Source of the DNA: Diadophis punctatus similis
Taxonomy: Eukaryota; Chordata; Lepidosauria; Squamata; Dipsadidae
Direction of reading: 5' to 3'
DNA length: 64,000 nucleotides
NCBI GenBank assembly: GCA_023053685.1
Contig: JALIGW010000005.1
Location: 23,229,501 to 23,293,500, forward strand
Shown here piece after piece: positions 11,414-24,839 of the stretch (within the stretch, counting starts at the first letter, position 1; every line of letters begins with the position of its first letter). Position numbers and translations under genes: made by a program. The notes beneath the pieces were generated by a model. The model had not been told where the DNA came from, made no database searches, and saw nothing but the letters and a program-made list of their open reading frames with translations.

Positions 11414-12110
11414 AGAAGGGTAAAGTATATTTCTTCCACTTTGAGCAAAGGTCTAGTTTCTTCCATATTGCCACTGAGAGAATATTATTGTTCCCCAGTA
11501 CCAAGATAGCTTTTGGAAACAGGCTTAATAGCTTTAAGGACATGACTAAGATGATGTGTTTGAAAGAATTTCCTCTCTAGCCTTGATTTACTTTCAATAT
11601 ATGCAAATGGATTGAATAACGTTTCTTCTTTCTCTGAAGTATGCTTTTTTGTGCATGTATTTATTAAGAATAGAGTGCAATTGACACGTCTTAAATAGAC
11701 AGAATTCATCTCTTTTGATAGAAAGTATCTCAGAAAAGAGGGGAAAACCTGCCTATTAAGTCTAAAAACATTTTTGACTCAGAATTCTGTTTTCTTCTCT
11801 ACTTCTTTGAAAGGGAAGAACGAGAAAAGGATAGATAGTAGGAAAAAAAGTATTTAATTGGTATGTTGTGCAATTTGATTAGCAACATATAATGATGCCA
11901 CATTATGATGACTTAGGTCCATTATCTTTCATGTTAAATATAATAAAGCCCACACCCCACTAATCTATCCAAGTGGCAGGCATGAATACAGCATACAGTG
12001 CAATAAACTAAGTTTAACACCTTTGTGAAACACAGGCACTGAAGCTGTGACACCATAGTGGTGTAGCAACATGTCCTAGTCCCAATGCAACTTATAACAT
12101 ATCATGTTGA
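11414..12110. other. No gene recognised
   Basis: AT-rich unique-looking sequence between the Helitron and the large hAT element. Nothing supportable was seen. Confidence 0.55.
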
Positions 12111-12176
12111 CTTTTGTGTAAGGTGACCAGATTTTAACATTGGTAAAGAGGGACACCATTGACCGGGGTGGGTTCC

Positions 12177-12258
12177 TGATTAAAAATTATTTATTTATTT
12201 ATTTTTGGTCGTTTTTGTATGCCGCCCCACTCCCGTAGGACTCAGGGCAGCCATACAA
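12177..12258 (-). mobile_element. Fragment of an L2-type LINE 3' end
   Basis: The words GTATGCCGCCCCACTCCCGT and CTCAGGGCAGC are the reverse complement of the GGACTCAGGGCGGCATAC-like segment seen in squamate LINE tails (compare 17345-17445). The preceding (ATTT)n is the A-rich tail in inverse orientation. It lies just inside the left end of the large hAT element. Confidence 0.6.
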
Positions 12259-12712
<454 letters not shown>

Positions 12713-12811
12713 GTGCGTATATGTGTGTGTTTACTAATCCCCTTTCTGTTCCTCCTGGCTCTAGTCTGTCTCACTTGAATGTTACACCTCTTTCATAGTG
12801 TGTAGCAACAT

Positions 12812-12853
12812 AAATTTTGGGCTCAATTCTGGTTGTAAGTTAAGGGCTACCTA
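12812..12853. mobile_element. End fragment of a Tc1/mariner-type MITE
   Basis: The words GGGCTCAATTCTGGTTGTAA and GTTAAGGGCTACCTATA are the reverse complement of the terminus of the MITE at 54596-54974 (CAGGTAGT...GACTTA...CACAATTGAGCCC). Only one end is present. Confidence 0.6.
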
Positions 12854-14016
12854 TATTTTTCTCCTAGATGCCTGCTATCCTTCTTCAAGTTTGTATCATC
12901 TGTAAATGTATTTTTCACCTCTTATCTAATCTATTTATAATGAAGTTGAACAGTGTTAATCCTAAAAGGGAGCCTTTCAGTATACCACTGAACACATCAC
13001 ATAAGGCCACTAAGATATATTTTGGGAGAAATTTATTCAATTGGTTCTCTTTCATTTTATGGAAAATGCAGTAGATGTTCCACCTGATCAAGATCGGAAC
13101 AGGAAGAAATCAAAGTAAGATGGAGTAGCTGTTAATTCAGAAGTTACTGACTCCAGGACTATAGTATCTCAGTCTACACAATATTTGACCCTTGATAGGG
13201 GTTGTGTTTCCTCAGATACAGCAGGCTGCCAATCTGAAGTCCTGGACTCACATCTGTTAGAGGAGTAGGCAAAGACCTATGTTAGGTGTTCTTTATTCAG
13301 CTTTGGCTGGTATATCAGTTATGACCTTACCTGAAATAGAAACCACTGAAGACAGTCACCCACATCCTTGCCATATTATTAGGTCTGGGAACTACTAATC
13401 CAGAGTATCTTTTTAAGGTTTATTGTTAATATGCTGGCCTTTACCAAAATGATTACAGCATCCAACCAGTGATCAGACACAACTAAACTACAAGATAGTG
13501 AGGAACAGAACTGGGCTGAGTGGGGTAAGATAGAGCACAGTGACACAAGGTGACACAAAAATAAACTGTTGTTTAAATAAAGAGTGAAACCTAAATAGAA
13601 TGAAATAAGAATAAAATTCTTTACAAAACTTTTATTTTAGAAAAATCTATGTTTACACTGTCTTCTACACCTTTTGATATTCGTAACATTGCATCTTATT
13701 ACAAACATTGTGGGCATGCCTTTTTTTTAGTATCCCACAACACTTGTATATAAATCACTATAGTCTGAATATAACTATTTTAATTAAAATGAAGAACAGA
13801 GATAAAATTTTGAAGTGGAAGCTTTCCATAACTTTTCTTTACACAATGTGGGAAAAACTTCTATGTGGTTGCTAAGGTTCACTATTCAACTTGATATCAC
13901 ATAATATATCCAAATTAATACATTCCCATAAGAACATTTTCAATTTGCATTGCAAAATATTTTATTTCTTAAATACCTTCTAAACAGTAAAATATGCATA
14001 ATGAAAAAATTAAGAC
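12854..14016. other. hAT-element interior without a recognisable gene
   Basis: AT-rich sequence with many stops in all frames. It lies between the termini of the 12119-15760 element. I see no transposase motif and no exon-like segment. Confidence 0.55.
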
Positions 14017-14024
14017 AATATACA

Positions 14025-14158
14025 CAGAGGTGTCAAACTGGTGGCCCGTGGGCTGGATGTGTCACATGCAAGCCATGCCCACCCCAGCTCCGTTAATGGG
14101 AAAAACATCATGAAATGTCATGTGATGGCAATGTGAGGCCGCGAGTTTGACACCTATG
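14025..14158. mobile_element. Short hAT-type MITE, 134 bp
   Basis: The element runs from CAGAGGTGTCAAACTG to CGAGTTTGACACCTATG, inverted variants of the CAGGGGTGTCAAACTC terminus. Its body matches the 1-111 and 47499-47632 copies. The flanks ATATACA(C) and ATATACAA share at least 7 bases, consistent with a hAT TSD. It is nested in the larger 12119-15760 element. Confidence 0.85.
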
Positions 14159-14166
14159 ATATACAA

Positions 14167-15170
14167 TATTGGATGGTTAGAAAAGTCCCTTTTACCTGCA
14201 AACAATTATTCTGTGATTGTGCAATATTAGCCATGTTTGATTGATGCAAACTTTAAAAATATTCAAAATCAGAAATATTAAATATTAATTTCAATCTATT
14301 AAGTTTGATTACTTTTTCAATTGGCACCTATTTGCACCTATCAAATTAATTTATTAAACAAAATACGTCTAGCCTGTATAAACATTTATATCAATGAGTA
14401 ATCCTACTTCTCTTATATGCAAAGCAAAGCAAAACCATACATTGTCCCAGTTTATCTCAGTGAAATCAAAATCATCCCAAATTAACAGTATTACAATAAA
14501 TGTATTTGATATAAAAACAATGAAAACTGTTTTTATAGACTATGCTGATGTTTTTTTTAGAAGAATGAACAAAACCTTTAAATTTTCAACCTAACAGGAG
14601 CGTTTCAGAAAAGGCAAAGGACACAAGATCAAAAATATAATGTAACCAATAGAGAAAGCAACATGTGCTGCAAGAAGAATTAAAGAACCAATCCTGGTTC
14701 TGTAATTATCAGCTGCAAAAGTTCATATTTTGGACATGTGACAAAACTGTGTGTACTAGAAAAAATAGCTACCCTGCTTGGCAAGATTGAAGGAAGTAGA
14801 TAGAGAAGACAGAAATGAACTCATCGTCTGAAGTGAGGATGACTTCAATGTGCTATTTCTTTAGCATTTGCAAATGTGTTTACAGTCCTTTTATTTTTAC
14901 AGCATACTTTTAAAAGGGACACTATCTTGGTATTTTCCTTTGACCGATTCATTGTTTCAAATAAAAAAGCCTTGAAAATCACACTCATGAAAACTTTGCT
15001 TGGGTAATTGACTACAAAAATTTGAAGGTGGGGTGAAGAAAGCTTTCATGCAACACACTTTTTTCTTCCCTCCACCCTGCCCCAAGCCGTTGCAGGGCTC
15101 TCTGTTGCGTCTTCCAGTCATTTGAGTCAAAAACGAGCTCATTTGAAGGAACGAGAAATATTAACACATA

Positions 15171-15216
<46 letters not shown>

Positions 15217-15520
15217 GTTCTGCTCGGGGCTGTGTGGAGCAGGAAGGAAAGGTGCAACTGCGAGGTTATAGGCAGAGCTAAACTGGCTGAAAGGGCAGAA
15301 ATGTGTATTCAGTTAATTACCGGAGTTGCAGAGGCTGACGGCAAAATAACAGAAAAAGAGGGAGAGAGAATGAATGACTAGCGTTCACGTCCCTGGGCCG
15401 TTCAGAAGGAACAAGACAAAACCGAAGGTGCTCCTGCATCTTCTGGGAGGCAGGCTTCCTGCCAGCACCCTAAAAGAGCTGCAGCTTCCTTGAGGAGGAG
15501 CAAGGCGAGACGCAGCGGCT
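14167..15520. other. hAT-element interior without a gene; small CA/GA array
   Basis: The sequence is AT-rich to about 15050 and becomes more GC-rich afterwards. A short (AC)n(AG)n array lies at about 15172-15210. The open frames crossing it are repeat-derived. No coding evidence. Confidence 0.55.
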
Positions 15521-15524
15521 GACA

Positions 15525-15557
15525 ACTTCAATCAGAATAGAGCTGGGAGGGACCTTG
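15525..15557 (-). mobile_element. CR1 3'-end remnant
   Basis: The words CAATCAGAATAGAGCTGGGA and GGGACCTTGGA match the reverse complement of the CR1 3' end seen at 20596-20640. Only about 33 bp remain. Confidence 0.55.
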
Positions 15558-15628
15558 GACTAAACGTCTGCGCTGCAGTTGTGGGTTTTTTTAACTCCCC
15601 CCAGTCTCGCACGCTCCCCTTTCAGGCT

Positions 15629-15673
15629 GATTTTTTGAAAGAATGCCCTAGTCGTGCATTCTTTCAAAAAATC
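15629..15673. repeat. Perfect hairpin with 18-nt arms near the hAT right end
   Basis: GATTTTTTGAAAGAATGC (15629-15646) and its exact reverse complement (15656-15673) surround a 9-nt loop. It lies about 90 bp inside the right terminus of the 12119-15760 element and may be a subterminal element of it. Confidence 0.85.
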
Positions 15674-15794
15674 GGGACTTTTTAGAAACGCAGCGGGACG
15701 CGGGACAAATCATTAAAAAGCGTGGCTGTCCCGCCAAAATCGGGACGTCTGGTCACCTTACTTTTGTGACCTCTCTGATCTTGGGAATATGGGC

Positions 15795-16425
15795 CAGTGG
15801 TGGGTTCCTACCAGTGCGGTCCACTCTATAGCACCGGTAGCGGTCCGCTGGTGACATCACAGTACCGGTGCGGTTGGTTGCCGGTGCCTGGGCGCCACCA
15901 TTAAAAAAAAATTTGTTTAAATTTTTTTTAAAAAAATTTCTTCTGTGCATGCCCAGAAGCCGAGATTCCGGCACTGCGCATGCGCTGCCTTCCTACCCCA
16001 CAATGAGTCCAAGCAGGGGAGGATGGCTGAGGGAGCGTGTGAGATGCTGAAAGAACGGGCGGCAGGAGCTATCTCCCTTCAGCAGTCCGAGAAGCCACGA
16101 ACGCGTGGTGATGATCCCAGGCATTTTCGCACGTTCGAGGCATCTCGAGCTGCTGAGGGGAGGGGGAATGGGTGGCAGGAGCCTAGGATCATTGAATGGG
16201 GAGAAGCATTCAGGCCGGACGGAGCCTCCTAGAAGAACCGCTGCCGCGGTCTTGCTGCTCCCGCTGTGTGGGGCTGCATTGTGTGTGGGCAATGCCCCCC
16301 TGCTTCTCCAGCGGCTGCCAAGCTCCTGAGGCCCAAGCCCACCCAGTCACATGGCTGGCAAGTCACACCCACAAAATAAGCCACACCCACAGAGTGGTAG
16401 TAAAAAAATTAGGAACCCGCCCCTG
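15795..16425. mobile_element. Non-autonomous hAT-like element, GGTGGGTTC family
   Basis: The left end CAGTGGTGGGTTCCT and right end AGGAACCCGCCCCTG are inverted repeats with two mismatches. The right subterminal region (variants of ccacacccacaaaataagcc and gagtggtagtaaaaaaatta) recurs at 62635-62768, and the termini are related to the element at 51671-52046. Flanks contain ATGGGC and ATGGGT but no clean 8-bp duplication. The GC-rich interior has several short overlapping open frames with no family resemblance. Confidence 0.75.
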
Positions 16426-16507
16426 ATGGGTACCAATTCTTGACCTGCTAGAATTGATTTGCTTTGGGATCATAAACATCAGCTCTGTAGAAAGACGGTC
16501 CATTTAT

Positions 16508-17340
<833 letters not shown>

Positions 17341-17344
17341 ATAT

Positions 17345-17445
17345 TGTTTTTATAGTTGTTCTTTACATGTTGTATGCCGCCCTGAGTCCCCAGGGAGTAG
17401 GGCTGCATATAAGAACATAAAATAAAATAAATAAATAAAACCATA
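17345..17445 (+). mobile_element. L2-type LINE or SINE 3' end
   Basis: The segment contains GTATGCCGCCCTGAGTCC, a GGGAGTAGGGCTGCATATAA segment, and an (AAAT)n tail to about 17445. The GCCGCCC...GGGCTGCAT pair can form a stem, as in L2-clade 3' tails. It is a short 3' fragment only. Its relation to the LINE coding fragment that follows directly is unclear. Confidence 0.6.
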
Positions 17446-18346
17446 GAAATGGTGGTGGATTTTAGAAGAAAACCTCCTATACTACCACCTCTTACAATAC
17501 TAGACAACACAGTATCAACAGTAGAGTCCTTCAAGTTCCTAGGTTCTATCATATCTCAAGACTTAAAATGAACTCCTAACATCAAAAACATCATCAAAAA
17601 AGCTCAACAAAGAATGTTCTTTCTGCGCAAACACAGAAAGCTCAAACTGCCCAAAGAGCTGCTGATTCAGTTCTACTGAGGAATTATTGAGTCATCTGCA
17701 CCTCCATAACTGTCTGGTTTGGCTCTGCAACCAAACAAGACAAGCATAGACTTCAGAGGATAATTAGAACTGCAGAAAAAACAATTGCTACCAACCTGCC
17801 TTCCATTGAGGACCTGTATACTGCACAAGTCAAAAAGAGGGTTGTGAAAATATTTACAGACCCCTCACATCCTGGACATAAATTGTTTCAACTTCTACCC
17901 TCAAAAAGACGCTATAGGGCACTGCACACCAAAACAACTAGACACAAGGACAGTTTTTCCCCGAATGCCATCATTCTGCTTAACAACTAATTCCTACAAC
18001 ACTGTCAAATAATTTACTAAGACTGTATTACTATTATTCTTCTCTTCCTTACTATAATATCTATCTCTTCCCATTTATTACTATAACCATGTTGCTTGTA
18101 TCTTTCAATTATATTGTTTTTATTTGTTTCCTAGTACAATTTGATAGCTTATTAGTAACCTTGACTATCACTAAGTGTTGCATCTTTTTATTCTTGATGA
18201 ATGCATTTTATTCTCCTTATGTACACTGAGAGCATATACACCTAAGACAAATTCTTTGTGTGTCCAATCACATTTGGCCAATAAAGAATTCTATTCTATT
18301 CTATTCTATTCTATTCTATTCTATTCTATTCTATTCTATTCTATTC
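17446..18346 (+). mobile_element. L2/CR1-group LINE ORF2 C-terminal part, 3' UTR and (ATTCT)n tail
   Basis: Plus-strand translation, with frame changes and stops, gives MVVDFRRKPP, TVESFKFLGSIIS, IIKKAQQRMFFLRKHRKL and VWFGSATKQDKHRLQRIIRT, then PSGRR/FPNAI-type motifs. This is the thumb and C-terminal region of L2/CR1-group LINE reverse transcriptases. A 3' UTR of about 300 bp ends in CCAATAAAGAATTCTATT followed by an (ATTCT)n array to 18346. The copy is 5'-truncated and broken (in-frame stops near 17566 and 17680). From memory, the same AATAG microsatellite has been tied to LINE tails in colubroid snakes. Confidence 0.82.
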
Positions 18347-20215
18347 TGTGACTAGTTCAATAAATCTTTTGTCTCTCCCACATTCCTTTGAGTAAAAATA
18401 TAGAAAGATGACTTTATATATTCTCTCTTTTATATATAAGTTCCACAGTGTCTGCGTGTGCGTGTGTGTGTATTCAGTTCTAGTAACTGATTTGTAATAT
18501 TTTGCTTATATTTCTTTATACATATCAAAGAGAAATCATAAATACACTTTTGTGTAATCCATTAGTCTAATTCCAAATGAAATGCTTTTTGTTGTTAACA
18601 TTTTAAGGGTCTGATTACTTTTGTCTACTAACATTCCAATTGCGCTTAAAAGTCCTTAAGGTATAATATTATGAAAAGGTCTATACATTTTAAATATTTA
18701 GCTATACCAGTGTTGTACAATTATATTTGTAAATTTATTACAACTAAAATTAAGTTTTCAGGACATTTAGGCTTTTTGGATAGTTACATGGTACATTAGT
18801 TCTATGATAAAGTTTGTATATTGTTCTGTTTTAGATGTGAAAACTCTCAAAACATAGTAGTTCTCAAAAGGCAAGTCCAACCACCTGCCTTTTAAATATT
18901 AGGCAGAATATTTTCAGGTGATTAACAAGATTGTGGAAAAAATATTATTAATATTTCCCTATTGTTCTATAACAAGGTTTTCCAATAATGGCCTTGGAAT
19001 TTCTATTTTACCCAAACAATGTTGAAATGTACTTTTAAAATATGTATTGTAGACATTTCTATCTTTACATCAATTCATCCTCTTTTTATGTGTATTTTAT
19101 TATATAATTTTGAAATAACCTTCCAGTAGACATAATCCTTCAATGTATAAACATTGTGCCCCTTGGAAATACAGTCTTTGAATGATTCATGTTTTATCCA
19201 AAATATACTGGTGAGATGAGAGGTAAAATTTCACTTTCATTTTTTAAAAAAACATTAACAGCAATTTATCTGGCTTTCTACTTATTCCATTTATCACTGT
19301 CAAAAGTTCTGCAAAAACAATGGAAAATTTAAAAGAGGAAAAAAAGTTAACTGCTTGCTCTTAACTTTGGCCTAAATTCCATATACTGTAACTTCTGCAA
19401 AAAATGGAACATGCATGCAAAATGACTGTGGCTTACAATGAGCCAAGAAGAAAAAAGTCACCAGAAACTCATTTTATAGAGAGCTGCTTCAAGAGTTTGA
19501 AATTGGTGCTAAGTGATCCTGGCATGAAACCCATGTAATGGGTCATAGCAATTTGACTTGAAATAAAGAAGAGAAAAATACGTTAATTAAGCAAGTAATC
19601 AAATAACAGTGCATGAAGATGCCTGACATTGAGTTTTAATTCAGAGAAGCAAACTCTTGATACTCCTTCGATTAAATTAAATTCAGCTTGTATTATAATC
19701 ATAATTCTAAATATATGCTGAATTAATTAAGTTGACATCACTTAACATTCTAAGATCATAATACAAATAAGTTGCAATCTTTTATAAGTAGCTAATATTT
19801 TCATTTTATTATCCATCCACCATAAAGTTAAGCTATCAAAGTTTATATATTGAAACTTTGCTCCTATTTCCATCCAGAAATAATTAGGGTTGAAGTTGGA
19901 ATGACATTTAATGGATTGATTTTCAAGAGTGTAAATAGCAAACCCAAAAGAACGTATCAAACTTTAGGCAAAGGAGAATAGAGAAAGGAATTTAAATTTC
20001 ACCCTTTGCCAAGTTCCTAACTGAAAACTTTTGTCTGATTCTTATATATTCTTTGTTAATTTTCTGCCCATTGAAATATCTCCTGCATGCAAACATCTGT
20101 TTTGGAGATGAATCTATTTTTATAGTGTTTATGGAAAACGGAAGAATTAAATTCTCAATTCTAGTGATCTGTCAGTGGGTGTTATTTACATTTTAAGAAA
20201 CAATTGCATTTGTAT
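18347..20215. other. No gene recognised
   Basis: About 1.9 kb of AT-rich sequence with a short GT-rich stretch near 18450-18472. No exon or transposon boundary could be supported. Confidence 0.55.
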
Positions 20216-20221
20216 AATGTA

Positions 20222-20345
20222 ATAGCAATAGCAATAGCACTTAGACTTATATACCGCTTCATAGTGCTTTACAGCCCTCTCTAAGCAGTTTACAGAGTTC
20301 AGCATATTGCCCCCAACAATCTGGGTCCTCATTGGGTCCTCCCCC
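20222..20345 (-). mobile_element. SINE 3' half
   Basis: On the minus strand this is the body and tail of the same SINE family as 52190-52418. It has CTCTAAGCAGTTTACAGAG on the plus strand, TATACCGCTTCATAGTGC, and an AATAGCAATAGC-type tail. The tRNA-related head is missing. Confidence 0.85.
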
Positions 20346-20595
20346 AATAGTTGCTTGGTGTCTAGCTGTCTAGGGTAAAGATAAAAAAATTACATGAAAT
20401 GCTCTTAGATAAGAGCTTACCTAAGACTTATTTGATGCTGAGGTTGTAATAAGTGCCACCTTGTATTAATCCCTATTCATCAGCAAAATGACTTTAGGGT
20501 GCATTATTATACTCCCATTGTATATTTGTGTTCCCTCAACTGATATTCAATGTTCTGAACTACACTCTTCAGTTTTTTGTGTCTAAATCCAGTTC

Positions 20596-20975
20596 AATGA
20601 ATCAATCAGAATAAAGCTGAAAGGGACCTTGGAGGTCTTTTAGTCCAGCCCCCTGTTCAAGCAGGAGACCCTCGTACCATTTCAGACAAGTGACTTGCCA
20701 GTCTCTTCTTAAAAACCTCCAGTGATAAAATACCCACAATGTCTGAAGGCAAGCTGTTCCACTGGTTAATTGTCCTCACTGTTAGGGAGTTTCTCCTTAA
20801 TTCCGGGTGTCTTCCCTCCTTGATTAGTTTCCATCCATTGTTTCTTGTCCTGCCCTCTGGCGCTTTGGAAAATAAATTGACCCCCACCTTCCTCTTTGTA
20901 GCAGACTCTAAAATCCGGAATACTGCTTTCATGTCCCCCCTAGTTGTTAATTGGCTACTTTTCAGAGGCATGGAG
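20596..20975 (-). mobile_element. CR1 LINE 3' end with C-terminal ORF2 remnant
   Basis: The plus strand reads GAAAGGGACCTTGGAGGTCT and CCAGCCCCCTG near 20620-20655, the reverse complement of a CR1 3' region. The minus-strand frame 20657-20971 (104 residues) contains RTINQWNSLPSDIVGILSLE and FKKRLASHL, the typical end of CR1-type ORF2. The 3' end points left and finishes near 20596 in a TGATTCATTG-like tail. It is 5'-truncated. Confidence 0.8.
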
Positions 20976-21365
20976 ATACATTTTGATGCCTTACTTTTGT
21001 ATGTATAAATTCAAACAAATGCATTCAGGGACATAAATACACAAGTGTATAAATGCATGAAGACGTGCCCATTGGCATCCTTTTTTCTGGAGCTGAAAGA
21101 TAGGAGAGCATAGAAGCAGGAGAATTGTCCAGTTGCAAGACTTGATAGTTGCGGTCTAGACTGATTGCTTTGCAACCTATTGCCAAAGTGTCTCAGTCAA
21201 ATAGGATTTTCTCAAGTCAATTTAGAGTCAAGTGGGCATGAGCATGGGCCAAAACAACTTTAAACAGTAACTGTGGATATGCCATATAATAGTAATTCTA
21301 ATACCGGTAGCAATACTTAAAGGGACATATATCTTGCTCATTTGACTGAATCAGTACCTTTAGAG

Positions 21366-21488
21366 AAGGGGTGTCCAACCTTGGTAACTTTTAAGACCTG
21401 TGGACTTCAACTCCTAGAATTCCCTGGCTGGGGAATTCTGGGAGTTGAAGTCCATAAGTCTTAAAGTTGCCAAGGTTGACCACCCCTG
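21366..21488. mobile_element. Palindromic hAT MITE, 123 bp, perfect 8-bp TSD
   Basis: Nearly the whole element is an inverted repeat. AAGGGGTG...CCAACCTTGG on the left pairs with CCAAGGTTGACCACCCCTG on the right, and GGACTTCAACTCC with GGAGTTGAAGTCC near the centre. The flanking octamer CTTTAGAG is identical on both sides (21358-21365 and 21489-21496). It should fold into a long hairpin. Confidence 0.93.
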
Positions 21489-21770
21489 CTTTAGAGGGAA
21501 ATCATAACTATCATGGCCATAAAGAATAGTCATGATGAGTCAGAACCAGCTATTAATAAAGTACTATAAATAGTTTTACCATATATTTTAAATTTTTGTA
21601 CAAATACTAATGTTAAAGAAAAGAAGTGTTCTTTATTCTTACTGGGCCAGAATATAACTTTGGCTTGGCAGCAAAATTTGAGGGAAAAAACCTGTCCAAA
21701 TATTTCTTGACCTGCCTCAGTTAATACAAAACCTTAGCATTTTTTTTACGTCTAGCATTCTTCTGGGGCT

Positions 21771-21773
<3 letters not shown>

Positions 21774-21825
<52 letters not shown>

Positions 21826-21830
21826 TGTGT
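21774..21830. repeat. (GT)n microsatellite
   Basis: About 28 GT units with one interruption near the end. Confidence 0.95.
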
Positions 21831-22525
21831 AAGATGAAGAATTTAGTGTGTGTGTTTGTGTGTGAACGTATGCGTATATAATAAGTTAGTACTTAATTTA
21901 TTGAGTTGTATTGATCCTTTTTCTAAAAAGCAAATAGTATAGTAAAAAAATCCTGTTTAAAATGTTGAATGTTTTAATTCAAGCATTCTATATATAGCAA
22001 TTATATAATTTTTATTTATATAATTTGGGGTATAGTACATTATTTTGCTCTGGGTGGACTCAAACCAAGAGGTGCAGTTTCTAAAAGGTTGAACATATTT
22101 CAAAACAATGTTCAGTCATCAAAGTATATCTGTACGTGTACAGACACACAGGTCTCTACACCTGTACACTTAATAGAACCTAATAATTATTATCTTACAA
22201 TGAAAACTACCGCGAATTGAGGAATAGCCATATTATTTAGTGTTAAAAAGAGACAAAACTCACAGTAGGGCTATCTCCAATCCCACTCTGTCAATTTGCC
22301 TGGAGCTTTCTCTGAAATCATTAGAATTTGAGCTAAGATCATCTCAAAATAAAGCTAGAAATAACACCCAGGGAGCTGGTGAATGCCAGTGATTTTTTTC
22401 CTAAACATTAATTTATTGTAGTAAAATGATTGTGGTATTTCATCTTTCATCAATTACGGCATATTAATATAGTTACTTAATAGAATGAAAAGAAGAAACC
22501 CACTATTGACATAAGGTAAGAATAT
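21831..22525. other. No gene recognised
   Basis: AT-rich sequence between the GT array and the L1 fragment. Nothing supportable was seen. Confidence 0.55.
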
Positions 22526-22529
22526 GTAT

Positions 22530-23300
22530 GTTTTTTATTTTTTACATATTTTTATTTTTTCCAAAGATAAAATGAAATACAGAATAAAAAAACCAAGAAT
22601 TGCAGACAAGACAGACACACACAAAAAGGAAAAAGTATATACAATAAATATAAAATTAACAATAAGCATATGACCTCCACCCTAGTCGAACGCTGATACC
22701 TGTATCTCACACAAATCTGATAGGTTTGATCCCTTGCATTGCAGAGCCACAAGTAGTTATACATTTTTCACCTATGCTTACCAAATTACTATTTTACATT
22801 AAAATTCTCTTAACAAATGTCTCAAGTATAAAAATCTATTGTGTATCAATCAAATCAATCAAATAGCTGTCCATTGTAAAAAAAGCTGTTAACTGTTAAT
22901 CCCCCAAAAGTATATTAAACTTCAAAGCCCTATGTTAATGCCCATTATTATATTTAACTCGCAGAAACTCCACAAATGGCTTCCAGTCTCTTACAAACTT
23001 ATTCAAACTGTCTCTAGTCAACGCAGTTAATTTCACCATCTCTGCCAATTCAGTCAAATTCAAAATCCATTCTTCCACTGTTGGTATTCCTTTTTCTTTC
23101 CAATATTTGGTACACACAATCCTTGCAGCTGTCACAATTTACAGAAATAAGGTCCCACATTGTTTTTCCTGTTGATTTATCCATAATACCCAGAAGAAAG
23201 GCTTCAGATTTCATTAATATTTGTGTTTTACATATTTTCTGCATAAGTATTATTATATTTATCCAACATGATGTAGCATGTTTACAAGACCATCACATAT
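22530..23300 (-). mobile_element. L1 LINE 3' end: ORF2 C-terminus and 3' UTR
   Basis: On the minus strand the pieces 23050-23244 and 22935-23135 read SEAFLLGIMDKSTGK and MTAARIVCTKYWKEKGIPTV, then a DWKPFVEFL-type ending and stop. They align in order with the end of the L1 ORF2 at 57511-58278 (TFLLGMLDQE, LTAARIVLAQHWKQGDVPT). A single frame change separates them near 23130. About 400 bp of 3' UTR follow to an A/T-rich 3' end near 22530. It is a different, more decayed copy than the 56-kb element. Confidence 0.85.
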
Positions 23301-24812
23301 GTAGGAGATACCAGGCTGAGTCTGAGGAAAAGTCAAACACATCATCAGTTTTGAGTCCCTTCATGCCCACAAGAGTTCTAAGTCCAGATCACCTTGAATT
23401 CCATTGACTCTTATCTGCCGCCAATTTGCTTTATCTGTTAGTAGTTCAGATTCTTGTAGAGAGCATTAGCATACAATCAACCTATATTCATTTGCATTGC
23501 CTTGACTCCTGATTTCCTGCACTTGACAACAATTAAGTATAAATGTATCTGGAGTTTGATTACATTTCCAGTCTTTGTTGGAAGTTCCATTATACATTCT
23601 TGCCAATCTATTTGGAGTCAAATCCCATCAATACATCATGTTACAAAAAATGTCTTTGAAACTGTAATTCAAAGTAAACTTTAAACCATGAATTCATGTA
23701 TTCTCCCATTGATCTAACATTATTATAACCAACATTATAACCATTTTATCATACAATCCATAACATATTCACCTTCCAAGTTCATCCTAAGTAATATTTT
23801 ATAAACTTTAGTAATCAAATAGTCATCTCCAGAGCATAAATTCTAGAATATGTATATGTGTGGGTTTTTTTTTTAAAAAAGCAGACTTTTGTACATGCGC
23901 GGCTGAGTCACCTGGAATCCTCCTATATTGAAAAAAATACTTTCTGTGAGTTCATGGGAAATGTTGTTTCCTGTAATTGTTTCTGTCAAACTTATTCCCA
24001 CTGACAGTTTCACAGATCCCACAACAGACTGGTGTAAGAAAACCTTCTGTCTTTTCCCACACAGTCCTAGGGGAAGAGATTTTACCTCAGAGTGCAAACA
24101 GAGAGCTTTCTTCCACACTGAAGCTGCTTAGTATTTTGAAATGTGGGGGTGAAAGCTCTCATAGGACCAACATTTTTGCCTGCTTCATTAGAAAGGAATA
24201 TGTATAATCCAATAGAACATGGAGAAGGTCATGGGAAAATTATTAAACCAAATTCTAGGTTGCTAAGAAAGGCTTCGTGAATAGAAGAGTAAAAATATAG
24301 TTATTAGTCCATATGAAAGAGTAAAAATAAAAAAAAGAGCTTTCAGTACCTTGGGTGTTCTTTAGGGAAATCTCCTCTCATATATGTTCCGTGTAAGATT
24401 TATTTATCAAAAACAAAAGAATCAGAAGAATGAATGTGGGATCTCCTTGTTTTTGAAAATAAGTTGCCTTTGTATCTTTGTCCAACACATAAGCTTATTC
24501 TAGCTAATTTAATTCTATAAGATAAGGATTGAAATAGCATCAACAGATTTTTTTTTGTCAAAATTATTCTAAGAACTACCTTCTCCTGACTTTACCATTA
24601 TATAATGAAATAACAATCTTTAGAAATAAAAATCTATACCAGACTTGATTTTTGAGTATTTGTCCCACTATGATTTGTCAAATTACATTGAAATTTAGGT
24701 TAGTTTAAAACTGATCAATCCATACCAGCCCCTGAACTCCTTGTACTGATGCCTCTTTAACCACCTGAGTAAGCACACAACTATTTTCCCACTATATTCA
24801 AGCTGGTGCTTG
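23301..24812. other. No gene recognised
   Basis: AT-rich sequence. The open frames at 23872-24207 on both strands overlap each other and show no family resemblance. No good splice pair was found around them. Confidence 0.5.
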
Positions 24813-24839
24813 AATGTAGTGCTTCCCTCCTCCCATGGA

